NCBI GenBank assembly: GCA_017534705.1
Contig: JAFXVU010000076.1
Span: 1-34,143, forward strand
Length of the DNA: 34,143 bases
Direction: 5' to 3'
Source: Bacteroidaceae bacterium
Lineage (GTDB): Bacteria > Bacteroidota > Bacteroidia > Bacteroidales > Bacteroidaceae
In this document: one piece after another, positions 1-8,105 of the stretch
Position numbering within the stretch: position 1 is the first letter of the stretch
Layout: each line of letters begins with the position of its first letter
Program-made: the position numbers and the translations under genes
Notes under the pieces: generated by a model
What the model was told of the DNA's origin: nothing
What the model saw: only the letters and a program-made list of their open reading frames with translations
Databases searched by the model: none

Positions 1-32
1 ACCATGCGGTTGGCTCGTTATAATTTCAAGTT

Positions 33-1688
33 TTACTTGCTGTAGTCAGGTATTCCCCAACCAAACACATTGTCGGGATGTTCGGCATTGTCGCCCAAAG
101 CACGCACCAAGCTGATTACCTGCTTGGCGGTGAGTTTCGGATTGGCCTGCCAGAAACAAGCTACACTACCACACATGATGGGTGATGAGAAACTGGTGCC
201 ATCGGCTGTGGTCAATGTACCGTCACGGTCAATCACGGTGCAGTCCTCACCCTGAGCGCATACATCCGGTTTGATGCGTCCGTCGTAGGAATTACCAATT
301 GACGAGAACAGGGTGTTCACGCGCTTGCTGTTCACAGCACCCACCGTGAGTATGTTGTCAGCGTCAGCAGGAGCACCAATCAGTTTCCATGCGTCGTAGA
401 AAGCGCTGTTGCCAGCCGACTGGCAGCAAACCATACCCTTGTTGGCAGCCATGGAAGCAGAACGCGAGATGAGATGAGTCTTTCCATCGAGTTCATAGTA
501 ACGAACATTGTCGGCCTTGTTGTCAAACTCCGTATAACCCAATGAGGTGTTCACCACATCGGCTCCGACACTGTCGGCAAACTCTATGGCTGCGCACCAA
601 GTGTCTTCCTCCACCAACTGCTCGCTATGTCCGTCCTCGCTACGCAGCAACCAGAACGAAGCCTCGGGAGCGGTACCGACGAAAGTACCTGGCTGGTTCG
701 TGCCGATACAAGAGAGCACCATTGTGCCGTGCAATTCCTGCTCAAACACATTGTCGATGCCAGGATTCACGAAATCCCTGTAACCCAAAACTGTCACATT
801 CTTCAGCATAGGGATGATGTCGGCATTGTAGAAACCACCATCGATGATGGCAATGGTCATGCCAGCCCCCTTGTATCCTTTATTGTGGAGAGCATCGAGA
901 TTCATCATATGGAGCTGTCCCCATCCCTTACCATAGTAGTTGTATGGTTCTTTAAGTGTGGATTCCTCAGATTCAGGAACAGGCATCACTTCCACATTCT
1001 CCAACTCTTCTTCTTCCATCTCTTCGGCTTCTTCGTTTGCATTCCTTCGATTGGTGAGTTCCGAGAGCGCCAATTTCAGCATCATGGCCTTGAAGACATT
1101 GACAGAGTCCTTCTGCTGGGTTGTCAAGTTATCGCTATTAGGATAGATTCTTGAGATGATGGGTCCCAGTTCGTTTTCGAGCATCTTAGCGGCCTCTTCC
1201 TCAATAGCTTGTGGAGGTGTTTCCTGCACCACAGTCATGGCATCAGGTTCTTCCTTCGACTCCTCGGTCTTGATATATGCGAAACGAGCGTTATGGTCAG
1301 GGGTGTCGTCCTTAGTATAGACAGCCACTTTGCGCACTGCGGTAACAAACGGCTCCTGGCGAACCTTGTCCATCAAAGTGGTGTCGGTGGTCTCAACAAG
1401 AACTGTGTTGTTCCATTTGCTGCAGATGATTACCTTCACCCCGTCTTGACGGATAGCGGTCAAATAAACCGGGCTCACAGGCAGGTCGGTCTTGTCGATT
1501 TTCAGTTTCTGTTTCTTTCGGCGCTCGATAGCCTTGGCAGAAAGAAACTGCTCAGGACGGCTGGTAGTGAATGGAGTGCCTTTCTTGTCCTTCAACGTCA
1601 CGCGATAGCGGTAGCGCGGCGTGTAATCCTGTGCTGATACAGAGAGTGCGAACATCAGGCACAGAATAATGATTGGAATCTTTTTCAT
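33..1688 (-). CDS. Secreted S8 (subtilisin-like) serine peptidase
   Basis: This 551-residue protein has a signal peptide (about residues 1-20, ending SVSAQ), so it acts outside the cytoplasm. Residues 20-125 look like a short pro-region. Residues 126-245 are a Glu-rich, low-complexity stretch. The subtilase domain runs from about 252 to the end. The catalytic set is visible: Asp283 in AIIDGGF, His320 in LHGTM, oxyanion Asn427 in SAGNS and Ser499 in DGTSFSSP. Bacteroidetes S8 enzymes of this type often end in a type IX sorting domain; this one stops right after the catalytic domain (GWGIPDYSK), so it is probably periplasmic or released another way. It has its own candidate promoter (1773-1804) and is separated by a terminator from the carbohydrate-active genes upstream. 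The family call is firm; the substrate is unknown. Confidence 0.93.
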   Translation of the reverse strand: MKKIPIIILCLMFALSVSAQDYTPRYRYRVTLKDKKGTPFTTSRPEQFLSAKAIERRKKQKLKIDKTDLPVSPVYLTAIRQDGVKVIICSKWNNTVLVETTDTTLMDKVRQEPFVTAVRKVAVYTKDDTPDHNARFAYIKTEESKEEPDAMTVVQETPPQAIEEEAAKMLENELGPIISRIYPNSDNLTTQQKDSVNVFKAMMLKLALSELTNRRNANEEAEEMEEEELENVEVMPVPESEESTLKEPYNYYGKGWGQLHMMNLDALHNKGYKGAGMTIAIIDGGFYNADIIPMLKNVTVLGYRDFVNPGIDNVFEQELHGTMVLSCIGTNQPGTFVGTAPEASFWLLRSEDGHSEQLVEEDTWCAAIEFADSVGADVVNTSLGYTEFDNKADNVRYYELDGKTHLISRSASMAANKGMVCCQSAGNSAFYDAWKLIGAPADADNILTVGAVNSKRVNTLFSSIGNSYDGRIKPDVCAQGEDCTVIDRDGTLTTADGTSFSSPIMCGSVACFWQANPKLTAKQVISLVRALGDNAEHPDNVFGWGIPDYSK

Positions 1689-1772
1689 TGTTTTTGTCGT
1701 TTATATTTTTTCAAATCAATAAAACTCAAAATATATGATACAAAAGAACCGCTTTTTTTTGATACTACCAAC

Positions 1773-1804
1773 CAAATCTACATTTTTTAACGAGATTTGA
1801 CGAA
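1773..1804 (-). promoter_or_regulatory. Candidate Bacteroidetes-type promoter for the S8 peptidase
   Basis: On the minus strand there is a perfect -7 element TAGATTTG (plus positions 1773-1780). Exactly 20 nt upstream lies TTCG (1801-1804), three of four matches to the -33 element TTTG. Transcription would start near 1766, about 78 nt before the start codon. This is a match to the known Bacteroides consensus; no expression evidence is available. Confidence 0.5.
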
Positions 1805-1865
1805 AACCACCGCATTGTAGTGTTCCTTCTTGCCAAATCAATAATATATATGCGGGAAGTCGAAA

Positions 1866-1898
1866 TAAAAAACAGGGATGAATAGCATCTCATCCCTG
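1866..1898 (-). terminator. Intrinsic terminator downstream of the GH28-like gene
   Basis: CAGGGATGA (1873-1881) pairs perfectly with TCATCCCTG (1890-1898) around an 8-nt loop. On the minus strand the stem is followed directly by TTTTTTATTT. It would end transcripts of the lyase/GH28-like unit that read through the repeat cluster. Confidence 0.8.
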
Positions 1899-1930
1899 AA
1901 ATCATTAACTCAACTTTCGGAAGTAAAAAT

Positions 1931-2117
1931 GGAAGTAAACTCGCTACGCTCTTGGGAGTTATGTGCTTTGCACAGGACGATAGCATTTAATTACTGAAGT
2001 ATCGGAAGTGATAAAATGAAGTTAAATAGGGAGTTAAGCCAGCATGCTGGCTGGAAGTTAAGCACTTTCGTGCTGGACGATACTACAGTCATTAATAACC
2101 AGAAGTGAGCTCACTGG
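1931..2117. repeat. Two compound palindromic repeat units plus a flanking palindrome
   Basis: Two units of about 54-56 nt share one architecture: unit A at 1931-1984 and unit B at 2029-2084. Each reads GGRAGTWAA, spacer or palindrome, GGRAGTTAW, small hairpin, GGACGATA. In unit B the first palindrome is perfect (16 bp, AGCCAGCATGCTGGCT, 2037-2052) and the small hairpin is AGCAC-TTTC-GTGCT (2061-2074). In unit A the small hairpin is TGTGC-TTT-GCACA (1962-1974). A 12-bp palindrome AGTGAGCTCACT (2104-2115) follows. The pattern resembles REP/BIME-type intergenic repeats; whether it is dispersed in the genome cannot be seen here. Confidence 0.65.
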
Positions 2118-2126
2118 CCCACGAAC

Positions 2127-3554
2127 TTAAGGCAAGGTTGATTTCACAACATCAGGGTGTGAAACACGCAGCAAACTATAACGCCCCACAGGATGTCCTG
2201 GCATGCCTTCCACGCGACTCGGCAACAGACAACTGTCGGGTACATCGGGCGAGATGGTGATGTCGGCGAAAGTGACACTGTCGATACAGCAACCAGGGGC
2301 ACGATTGTATTTCTCCGACTGAAAAATACGCAAGTCGAAGAGTCTTCCACGCCGAATGCCTTCAGCACGAATGCTGTCGAACCTGATGTCGCGGATATGA
2401 TTGAGGTCACCGCAGTTGACAGCCAACAAACCATCGCCATCATTGTAGAGGATGTCGCAATCATGGATGCGCACATGTCGCAATGTCTCTCCCTCGGGGT
2501 TGCGGTCATCGCCATGCGAACCTATGTTGACAGGATGCGCCACATCCGGCCAGAAAACGCAACGGCTGACATCAATATCGGAAGAACCACCCCAGTACCA
2601 CCAGCGGTGATTATAAAGTGCGATGCAGTCATCGCTCGTGCGCAGAAAACAATTCTCCACCCTCACACGACGACAGCACATGAGGTCGATGCCATCGCTC
2701 CAAGAACGCGCGGAGAAGGACTTGATGTTGCGAACCGTGATGTCGCTGCTCTCACCGCCGAAGATGGTGTAGTGCGATGGATTGAGGAATGTGAGTCCAT
2801 CCACAAGGACATTGCGCGAATAAGTAATTTCCACCCCACGCAAAGGATGGTCAACTATGCCACGACCGATGATGCGTACATTCTCGGCATGGTCAACGAC
2901 TAGACGAGCCTTGACTACGGCACCAGGGGCAAGATAGACCGTGCAGTTGGACGGTATGCGTATGTCACCGCCGGGCAAGTCTTTAGGTTTGTGCACCCCA
3001 GGAGCGAAATAGATGAGGCGAGGGTTCCGAATAAAAACATCCTGCGACTGCACACCTTGCCAATTGATTATGGTCTCTGTATCGCTGAGATCGGGGTGGT
3101 AACTCTCCAAGGCATTTGCCAAAAGATGGAGATTATGGTGTCGGTCGCCATCGTATTCGATGCTGAGGTATTCGGGCTGAGACAATGTGAACTCCAAAGT
3201 GTCGCCACCAATCATACGGTGCTGGATGCCTCGAGAAGTGGGACGAATACGGATATCGGATGTGGAAGAAACGGAATCTTCATGTCGAACCACCTGCACA
3301 ACCACAGGCTCTCCCATATCAAACTCTGCGTAAGCGGCCTGCTGCACGCGGCGTGTGTTGACATCGCACCGAAGTACGGGTACAGATTGCCATATCAAAC
3401 CAGCGGCAGGACGTACGCGCACCTCATAGCGGTCGTTCAGATGTGGTCCGTCAGTGTCGGGAAGTTGTGCCACATGGACTTGTGCTTGCAAGAGCTGAGT
3501 GCAGGTCAGCACAAGCACCAAAAAGAGGGATTTCAGTTCTTTCATTTGTGCCAT
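2127..3554 (-). CDS. GH28-like secreted beta-helix glycosidase
   Basis: The 475-residue product begins with an export signal (hydrophobic core about 10-22, LLQAQ). Residues 40-160 form a beta-rich domain, followed by a right-handed parallel beta-helix (about 175-440) with many short N/D-rich coils. Motifs resemble polygalacturonase-type GH28: SDGID (Asp287, Asp290), TSDDC (Asp308, Asp309), NIGSHG (His347) and LRIF (409) near the usual RIK position. The N-terminal beta domain before the helix is more reminiscent of GH49 dextranase-like proteins, so the exact family is uncertain. The start lies 3 nt after the stop of the upstream lyase gene, so the two are almost certainly co-transcribed and act on the same glycan. 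A second ATG three codons in (3545, MKELKSLF) is an equally good or better start. Confidence 0.8.
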   Translation of the reverse strand: MAQMKELKSLFLVLVLTCTQLLQAQVHVAQLPDTDGPHLNDRYEVRVRPAAGLIWQSVPVLRCDVNTRRVQQAAYAEFDMGEPVVVQVVRHEDSVSSTSDIRIRPTSRGIQHRMIGGDTLEFTLSQPEYLSIEYDGDRHHNLHLLANALESYHPDLSDTETIINWQGVQSQDVFIRNPRLIYFAPGVHKPKDLPGGDIRIPSNCTVYLAPGAVVKARLVVDHAENVRIIGRGIVDHPLRGVEITYSRNVLVDGLTFLNPSHYTIFGGESSDITVRNIKSFSARSWSDGIDLMCCRRVRVENCFLRTSDDCIALYNHRWWYWGGSSDIDVSRCVFWPDVAHPVNIGSHGDDRNPEGETLRHVRIHDCDILYNDGDGLLAVNCGDLNHIRDIRFDSIRAEGIRRGRLFDLRIFQSEKYNRAPGCCIDSVTFADITISPDVPDSCLLPSRVEGMPGHPVGRYSLLRVSHPDVVKSTLP

Positions 3555-3557
3555 GAT

Positions 3558-6500
3558 TTACTTGATAAGCACTTTACGTCCGTTAACGATATAAATCTGT
3601 CCTCCATGTGAGGTATTTTTGCTAGAGGTGGTAAAATCCGACAGCTTACCCATAGGACGACCACTAAGGTCGTAGTAGAGCGATGAGCGATTGCCGTTTT
3701 CTGGGTCAGCCACATCCTCTATGCCCACAAGATAGTTCTCCTTGAAAGTCAGTCGGAAATTATCGAAGACAAGCCATGTGGTGCCATTGGTTGGTTCCGC
3801 GATTCCGAAAGTCAATCGTCCGTCATCTCCCACCTCAACATCCACAGATAGCAGTCCGTAATTGGAATTGGCAGCCATACGGTCGCGTTCAGCATCGAAG
3901 TTGGAACCCACACAACTCTGACTGACCACGGCTTTCTCAGTCGAGCCGCTCGAGGTGGCGAAAAGGTAACCTGTGTTTGAACCTTCACCATTGGCCATTT
4001 GGCAACTGACGGTGTAGCGTCCTGCAGGAAATCCTGTAAGGGTTTGCTGCATGGTGAAATCGGTGGAATGCCAAGTTTCGGCAGCTCCGTTGAAGCGCTG
4101 ATTGCCAAAAGTGCCCGTTACGGTCCATAGCACCCATGAGTTTCCTGTGAAGTCGGGATTCTGGATGAGAACGGTGGCATCGACAGGCAGTTCTCCGTTC
4201 TTATCGGCGAGCCATTGATGGTGGAATGTTGCCCTCTTGATGGCAAAAATCTGAAAACGGCCGATGTCTTCACCTTGTTTGTTGCATGCCAGTTCTTCCC
4301 CGTCAGTATAACCATTCTCTACAGTCCAAAGACCAAGCCAGTTGCCAGGATAGGTACCATTTTCGATCGTCCAAGCGCTTCCAGTGGATGCCAGCAAGAA
4401 ACGTGCCCAACTGATACCGTAGGGTTGGTCGTGGGTGCGGATGTTCCAGGCAGCATTCATTTCAGTCTGCAAGAGCAGTCCGTCTTCATCGACAGGACGG
4501 AAACAGTGACCGCCTTCAAACGATTCAATCATGAAAAGGGTGGATAAGTCGGCAACAGGATGGACGGCATTCTCATAAAAAAGTGCCATGTTGCCATTCT
4601 GTAGTCCGTTAGACAGATGCAGCATCAGGTCTGCCTCATCGGCACAAAACACAAAATAGCTATCCTCAAGGGCTTCGTCGAGTTGTTCAAGCGATGTGAT
4701 GTGGGTGTAGCCATTCTCAGGGGTAAGCAGGTCAGTGTAATAACTGAAATTGGCATCTCTCAAGGAAATGCTGTAAGTATAGGTTTCTCCTCCGAAGGTG
4801 GCAGTGACAGTAGTGGCTTGCTTTACGTTGGTTAACTGATAAAGCGTGCCATGACTGCCATCGCTCCAAGTGATGTCCTGCGGGTTTGTTCCTCCAGGCA
4901 CTTCCAGCTCGAGTACCACATTGGCACCAGGAAAGACTTCCACCTGAGCCCCAATCATGTCGCCACCATCGACGATGATGTGCTGGCGGGCAGGAACGAC
5001 GTTAAGATGGAAATGCGCCTCACTGACAGCCCCGCTTTGGTTAGCGAACTGACATGTGTAATCGCGGCTTTGGGTGACGCTCGACAGTGTGACAATAGTG
5101 CCTGTAGCACCATTATCCCAAAGGTAATCGTCGGTCCATCCTGTGGTGGCCTCGGCATACAGGATGACACTGGTGCCACTGAGAATGGTTTTTTCATCGG
5201 TCTGTTCAATCACGCCATTCACGGTGATTTCCTGTCGCATCGGGTCGGCCTGTGCGTCGCCACTTACAGCGATAGCGAATGCTGCGGTACTCTGTGCGCC
5301 GTTCTCGGCTGTGTAAGTAACACGGTAGATGTAGCTATGGTCAGCCTTGACAGTGATTTGGCGTGTGGTCTCGCCAGTCTGCCATTGCCATTTTCCTGTG
5401 TCGTTAGTGCCTTCAGGCAGTTGCGGGATAAGGATAATGTCGGCTCCGTCGGCTGGTATGGCATTTGACGGTCCACGGAAGTACTTGTACTTCAGTCCGC
5501 CCAGGTTCGTCTGGTTCTTCAGCGTCTCACCCTTATAGATGATGTCACCGCTGAGGGGCGTGATGGCATTGGCCTTGTCGATGAGGGGCCGGTAGTTAGT
5601 GAGCGAACTGAAACCGAGATGGTCATAGCCACCAGAGTTGGCGTTGTAGTTGCCTCCACCCCCATCGGGACAGAGCAGTTGGGCAGCTTTGTCAGCATAC
5701 TGCATCTTCACTCCGCGCAGTCCCTCATAATACCCACGGATGCGGTCCCAATTGGGACGTCGCTCGCCCTTTCCGCCTTCGTTCGGACCGAACATCTGCC
5801 AACTGGCACCACGCTTTCCGGCACAGTCAGCGTATTCATAAGGATACCACGGAAGGTCAGCCCCAGAAAGGCCTGCGAAGTTGAGCGCGCAGACATATTC
5901 GCAACCCGCTGCAATACGGTCGTCCATATAGGCGAAGAGGTCGTCGCCCTGGTTGAAACCTATCTGGCATACATCCAGCGCGCAGCAGAGCGCCATAACA
6001 GTGTGGCCTTGGTCGCGACCGCTCTCTTGCATCTGTCCGAGATAGCCGAAGGGTCCACGTTTGTCGGGCATGGTGATGGGCACGAGGTTGCCGATGAACT
6101 CGTTGCATCCATCGTTGTAAATCATAGGTGTCTTTGTACGGTCTTCCACGAAGGTGCCTTGGTGGTCGTACTTATAGAAAGACACTCCCTGGTTGTACAT
6201 GTGCACATCATCGCACAGAATACCGATGGACATCACGCACAGCACATTGCACAGGCCCCAGTTGGACCAGTAATGGCCGGGACGCTCACCACATTCGGGA
6301 TGACGGAAGTTCATCCAGGTGTCGTGACGGCGACGCAGGAAGTCGATGGCGGGGTTATACCACACACGAACCATCCACTCCTTGAAACGTTCAAAGTCCT
6401 GACGGCTCCAACCATCGTAGTCGCGCATCAGCTCGGCGGCATTGGCAAATCCATAGCCATAAAGACCAGAGGCAAGGGAAATGTTTGTGTTGCCAGTTAC

Positions 6501-7832
6501 AGCCTCAGTCACATCGCACCACTGCATGAGTATACGAACTGCAGCATCGGCATGGGCACGGTCGCCGCTGATTTTCCAACGGAGAGCGTTCTGGAAAGCC
6601 ATGGCCGCACCACGAGCCGCATTCATATAGTTGTCGCCAGACAATCCACGCTGCACATAGGTGGTAGGCCAAGTGGCTACCCCTGATTGTGAATACTGAT
6701 TGTCGCAAAGTATCTGCCACGCCCGCACCATATAATCGTTTTTGTCCTCGAAAATCATTTTCTTGGCACGGTCAATGTCAGCCTGAGTGACGAGCGCGCC
6801 TGGATGAACGAATCCTTGCTGGCCAGCCTTGTAATCCACGGGTTGCTTGGCAGTGTAGCCCTTGGTTTTCTTAGCATTAGAAAGAAGGGAACGGAGCGAG
6901 GTGACAAATTCGTCAATGACGATTTGAGAGGCACGACCCGCAGTCAGTTCTGCTTGGGCAATAGCAATCTCTTCCTGTAGTTCTATGATAGCATTGGGGG
7001 CATAGTCTTCGGTGGCGGTAGCCACGAACTCCTGACAGGCCTTCAAAATCTCCGCCAATGCGGTAAAGTCACCAGTAGTACCGTAAAAATACGCCTCGTC
7101 GAGTGCTGTGGTTTCAGCAGCCAATGTCCGTATCTCCTCATCACTAAGAGCCATGTCGTAAAGACGGAAATCGCTGACAAGTGTCTGCATCAGGTAGCTG
7201 TCACCGCTAAAAGGCGCGCGGCCAATCCAACAATTAGCAGGACTGGTCTTGAATATGTTTTTCAACAAAGGCATGTTGCCAACCTGTTGTACGCGTTTCC
7301 CATCGATGAAGAGCTCACCTTTCGACCCTGTCTGACGATAAAGCACATGCACCCAGCGTCCTTTGGCAGACTCTGTACCGACTTCCATCCCGACTTCGCT
7401 ACCCCATCCTGATGGGGATGATGCCATGCGCTGTGCATTCAGTCGATAAGCGCTATAAGGGCCTGAGGTCTCGGTATTGGCTGCCAACTGGGAAAAAGCC
7501 CAGAGAAAATAGCCATTGCCAGAAAGGGAGGCATCGCGAGCCACGCAGTAATAGACTGAAACGGAATAATCCTCAAGTTGACGAATCAGTTTACCCGCAT
7601 TGATGGTCATGTTCAGATAACCAGTCCCTTTGCCCAGGTCGAGTACATGACGATTCCCCATCTCAATAACCTTGGCAGGACTGACCACTTTGGCTGTAAC
7701 ACCAGAGATGTCGTCAGGCACGTTCATGCCTGTAGCCTTTTCAAAGTCAAATTGCATCACCAAATGATTGTCTTGTGCCATGAGGGCTGTCGTGAGCCAC
7801 AGTAAAGCAAGAAGAGTAAGAAGTCTTTTCAT
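3558..7832 (-). CDS. Multidomain secreted alginate-lyase-like protein with type IX-like tail
   Basis: I start it at MKRLLTLLALLWL (7832), which gives a signal peptide. In-frame ATGs at 7844 and 7907 would lengthen it; numbering here is from 7907, where the product would be 1449 aa. Domains: LamG/concanavalin-like (about 48-262, ending in SDFRLYDMALSDEEI), a helical FIVAR-like linker (270-345), an alpha-helical alginate-lyase-like domain (about 365-770, with SNWGLCNV, NDGCNEF and QESGRDQGH), two or three Ig-like beta domains (780-1050), a lectin-like segment (1060-1225) and a jelly-roll carbohydrate-binding-like domain (1246-1388). The end, YDLSGR...IYIVNGRKVLIK, is the Prevotella-style tail linked to type IX export. 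It probably cleaves a uronic-acid glycan by beta-elimination at the cell surface; the substrate is not deducible. The GH28-like gene follows 3 nt later. Confidence 0.82.
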   Translation of the reverse strand: MKRLLTLLALLWLTTALMAQDNHLVMQFDFEKATGMNVPDDISGVTAKVVSPAKVIEMGNRHVLDLGKGTGYLNMTINAGKLIRQLEDYSVSVYYCVARDASLSGNGYFLWAFSQLAANTETSGPYSAYRLNAQRMASSPSGWGSEVGMEVGTESAKGRWVHVLYRQTGSKGELFIDGKRVQQVGNMPLLKNIFKTSPANCWIGRAPFSGDSYLMQTLVSDFRLYDMALSDEEIRTLAAETTALDEAYFYGTTGDFTALAEILKACQEFVATATEDYAPNAIIELQEEIAIAQAELTAGRASQIVIDEFVTSLRSLLSNAKKTKGYTAKQPVDYKAGQQGFVHPGALVTQADIDRAKKMIFEDKNDYMVRAWQILCDNQYSQSGVATWPTTYVQRGLSGDNYMNAARGAAMAFQNALRWKISGDRAHADAAVRILMQWCDVTEAVTGNTNISLASGLYGYGFANAAELMRDYDGWSRQDFERFKEWMVRVWYNPAIDFLRRRHDTWMNFRHPECGERPGHYWSNWGLCNVLCVMSIGILCDDVHMYNQGVSFYKYDHQGTFVEDRTKTPMIYNDGCNEFIGNLVPITMPDKRGPFGYLGQMQESGRDQGHTVMALCCALDVCQIGFNQGDDLFAYMDDRIAAGCEYVCALNFAGLSGADLPWYPYEYADCAGKRGASWQMFGPNEGGKGERRPNWDRIRGYYEGLRGVKMQYADKAAQLLCPDGGGGNYNANSGGYDHLGFSSLTNYRPLIDKANAITPLSGDIIYKGETLKNQTNLGGLKYKYFRGPSNAIPADGADIILIPQLPEGTNDTGKWQWQTGETTRQITVKADHSYIYRVTYTAENGAQSTAAFAIAVSGDAQADPMRQEITVNGVIEQTDEKTILSGTSVILYAEATTGWTDDYLWDNGATGTIVTLSSVTQSRDYTCQFANQSGAVSEAHFHLNVVPARQHIIVDGGDMIGAQVEVFPGANVVLELEVPGGTNPQDITWSDGSHGTLYQLTNVKQATTVTATFGGETYTYSISLRDANFSYYTDLLTPENGYTHITSLEQLDEALEDSYFVFCADEADLMLHLSNGLQNGNMALFYENAVHPVADLSTLFMIESFEGGHCFRPVDEDGLLLQTEMNAAWNIRTHDQPYGISWARFLLASTGSAWTIENGTYPGNWLGLWTVENGYTDGEELACNKQGEDIGRFQIFAIKRATFHHQWLADKNGELPVDATVLIQNPDFTGNSWVLWTVTGTFGNQRFNGAAETWHSTDFTMQQTLTGFPAGRYTVSCQMANGEGSNTGYLFATSSGSTEKAVVSQSCVGSNFDAERDRMAANSNYGLLSVDVEVGDDGRLTFGIAEPTNGTTWLVFDNFRLTFKENYLVGIEDVADPENGNRSSLYYDLSGRPMGKLSDFTTSSKNTSHGGQIYIVNGRKVLIK

Positions 7833-7944
7833 AAAAAAATTCATAGCTTTCGTGGAGAGTAGGACATCCACCGAAGTCATTAATAATAAGTAAAAAATAA
7901 TAGGCAAGTGTAAGATACAAAAACATATTTCAAATGTTTCAGTG

Positions 7945-7977
7945 CAAAATTACACAAAAACAAGGATAGACAGTAAA
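7945..7977 (-). promoter_or_regulatory. Candidate promoter for the lyase/GH28-like unit
   Basis: On the minus strand there is a -7 element TAATTTTG (7945-7952), with TTTA (7974-7977; three of four matches to TTTG) 21 nt upstream. The predicted start near 7938 leaves a leader of about 100 nt before the chosen start codon. This is a consensus match only. Confidence 0.42.
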
Positions 7978-8067
7978 TATGTATATGATAAAAATTCCAG
8001 TATGAGCATATTGGAATTGATTTAGTCCACCAAACTGACAATCAATAGGTTGGATTAATTCGACATA

Positions 8068-8091
8068 AGTCCATATAAATTTATATGGACT
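8068..8091. repeat. Perfect 24-bp AT-rich palindrome
   Basis: AGTCCATATAAA is followed immediately by its exact reverse complement, with no spacer. It lies 15 bp beyond the stop codon of the PAP2 gene and about 120 bp upstream of the candidate promoter of the lyase unit. It lacks a following T-run on either strand, so a protein-binding site or REP-like hairpin is as likely as a terminator. Confidence 0.7.
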
Positions 8092-8105
8092 ATTCTCAAG
8101 CTTGC

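Larger units (their letters stand above)
1689..2126. other. Intergenic region with promoter, terminator and compound palindromic repeats
   Basis: This 438-bp gap holds, from left to right, a candidate promoter for the S8 peptidase (1773-1804), a strong minus-strand terminator (1866-1898) and a cluster of palindromic repeats (1931-2117). A 73-codon minus-strand reading frame at 1765-1986 runs across the terminator and repeats and is not credible as a gene. Confidence 0.7.

Noticed and set aside
1765..1986. A 73-codon minus-strand frame in the 1.7-2.1 kb gap
   Set aside because: It spans a strong terminator and palindromic repeats, so it is a translation of repeat DNA.
5619..6686. A 355-codon open frame antisense to the lyase domain
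   Set aside because: It is antisense to the catalytic region of the modular lyase, and its low-complexity valine/threonine/isoleucine composition is typical of reverse-frame translation.
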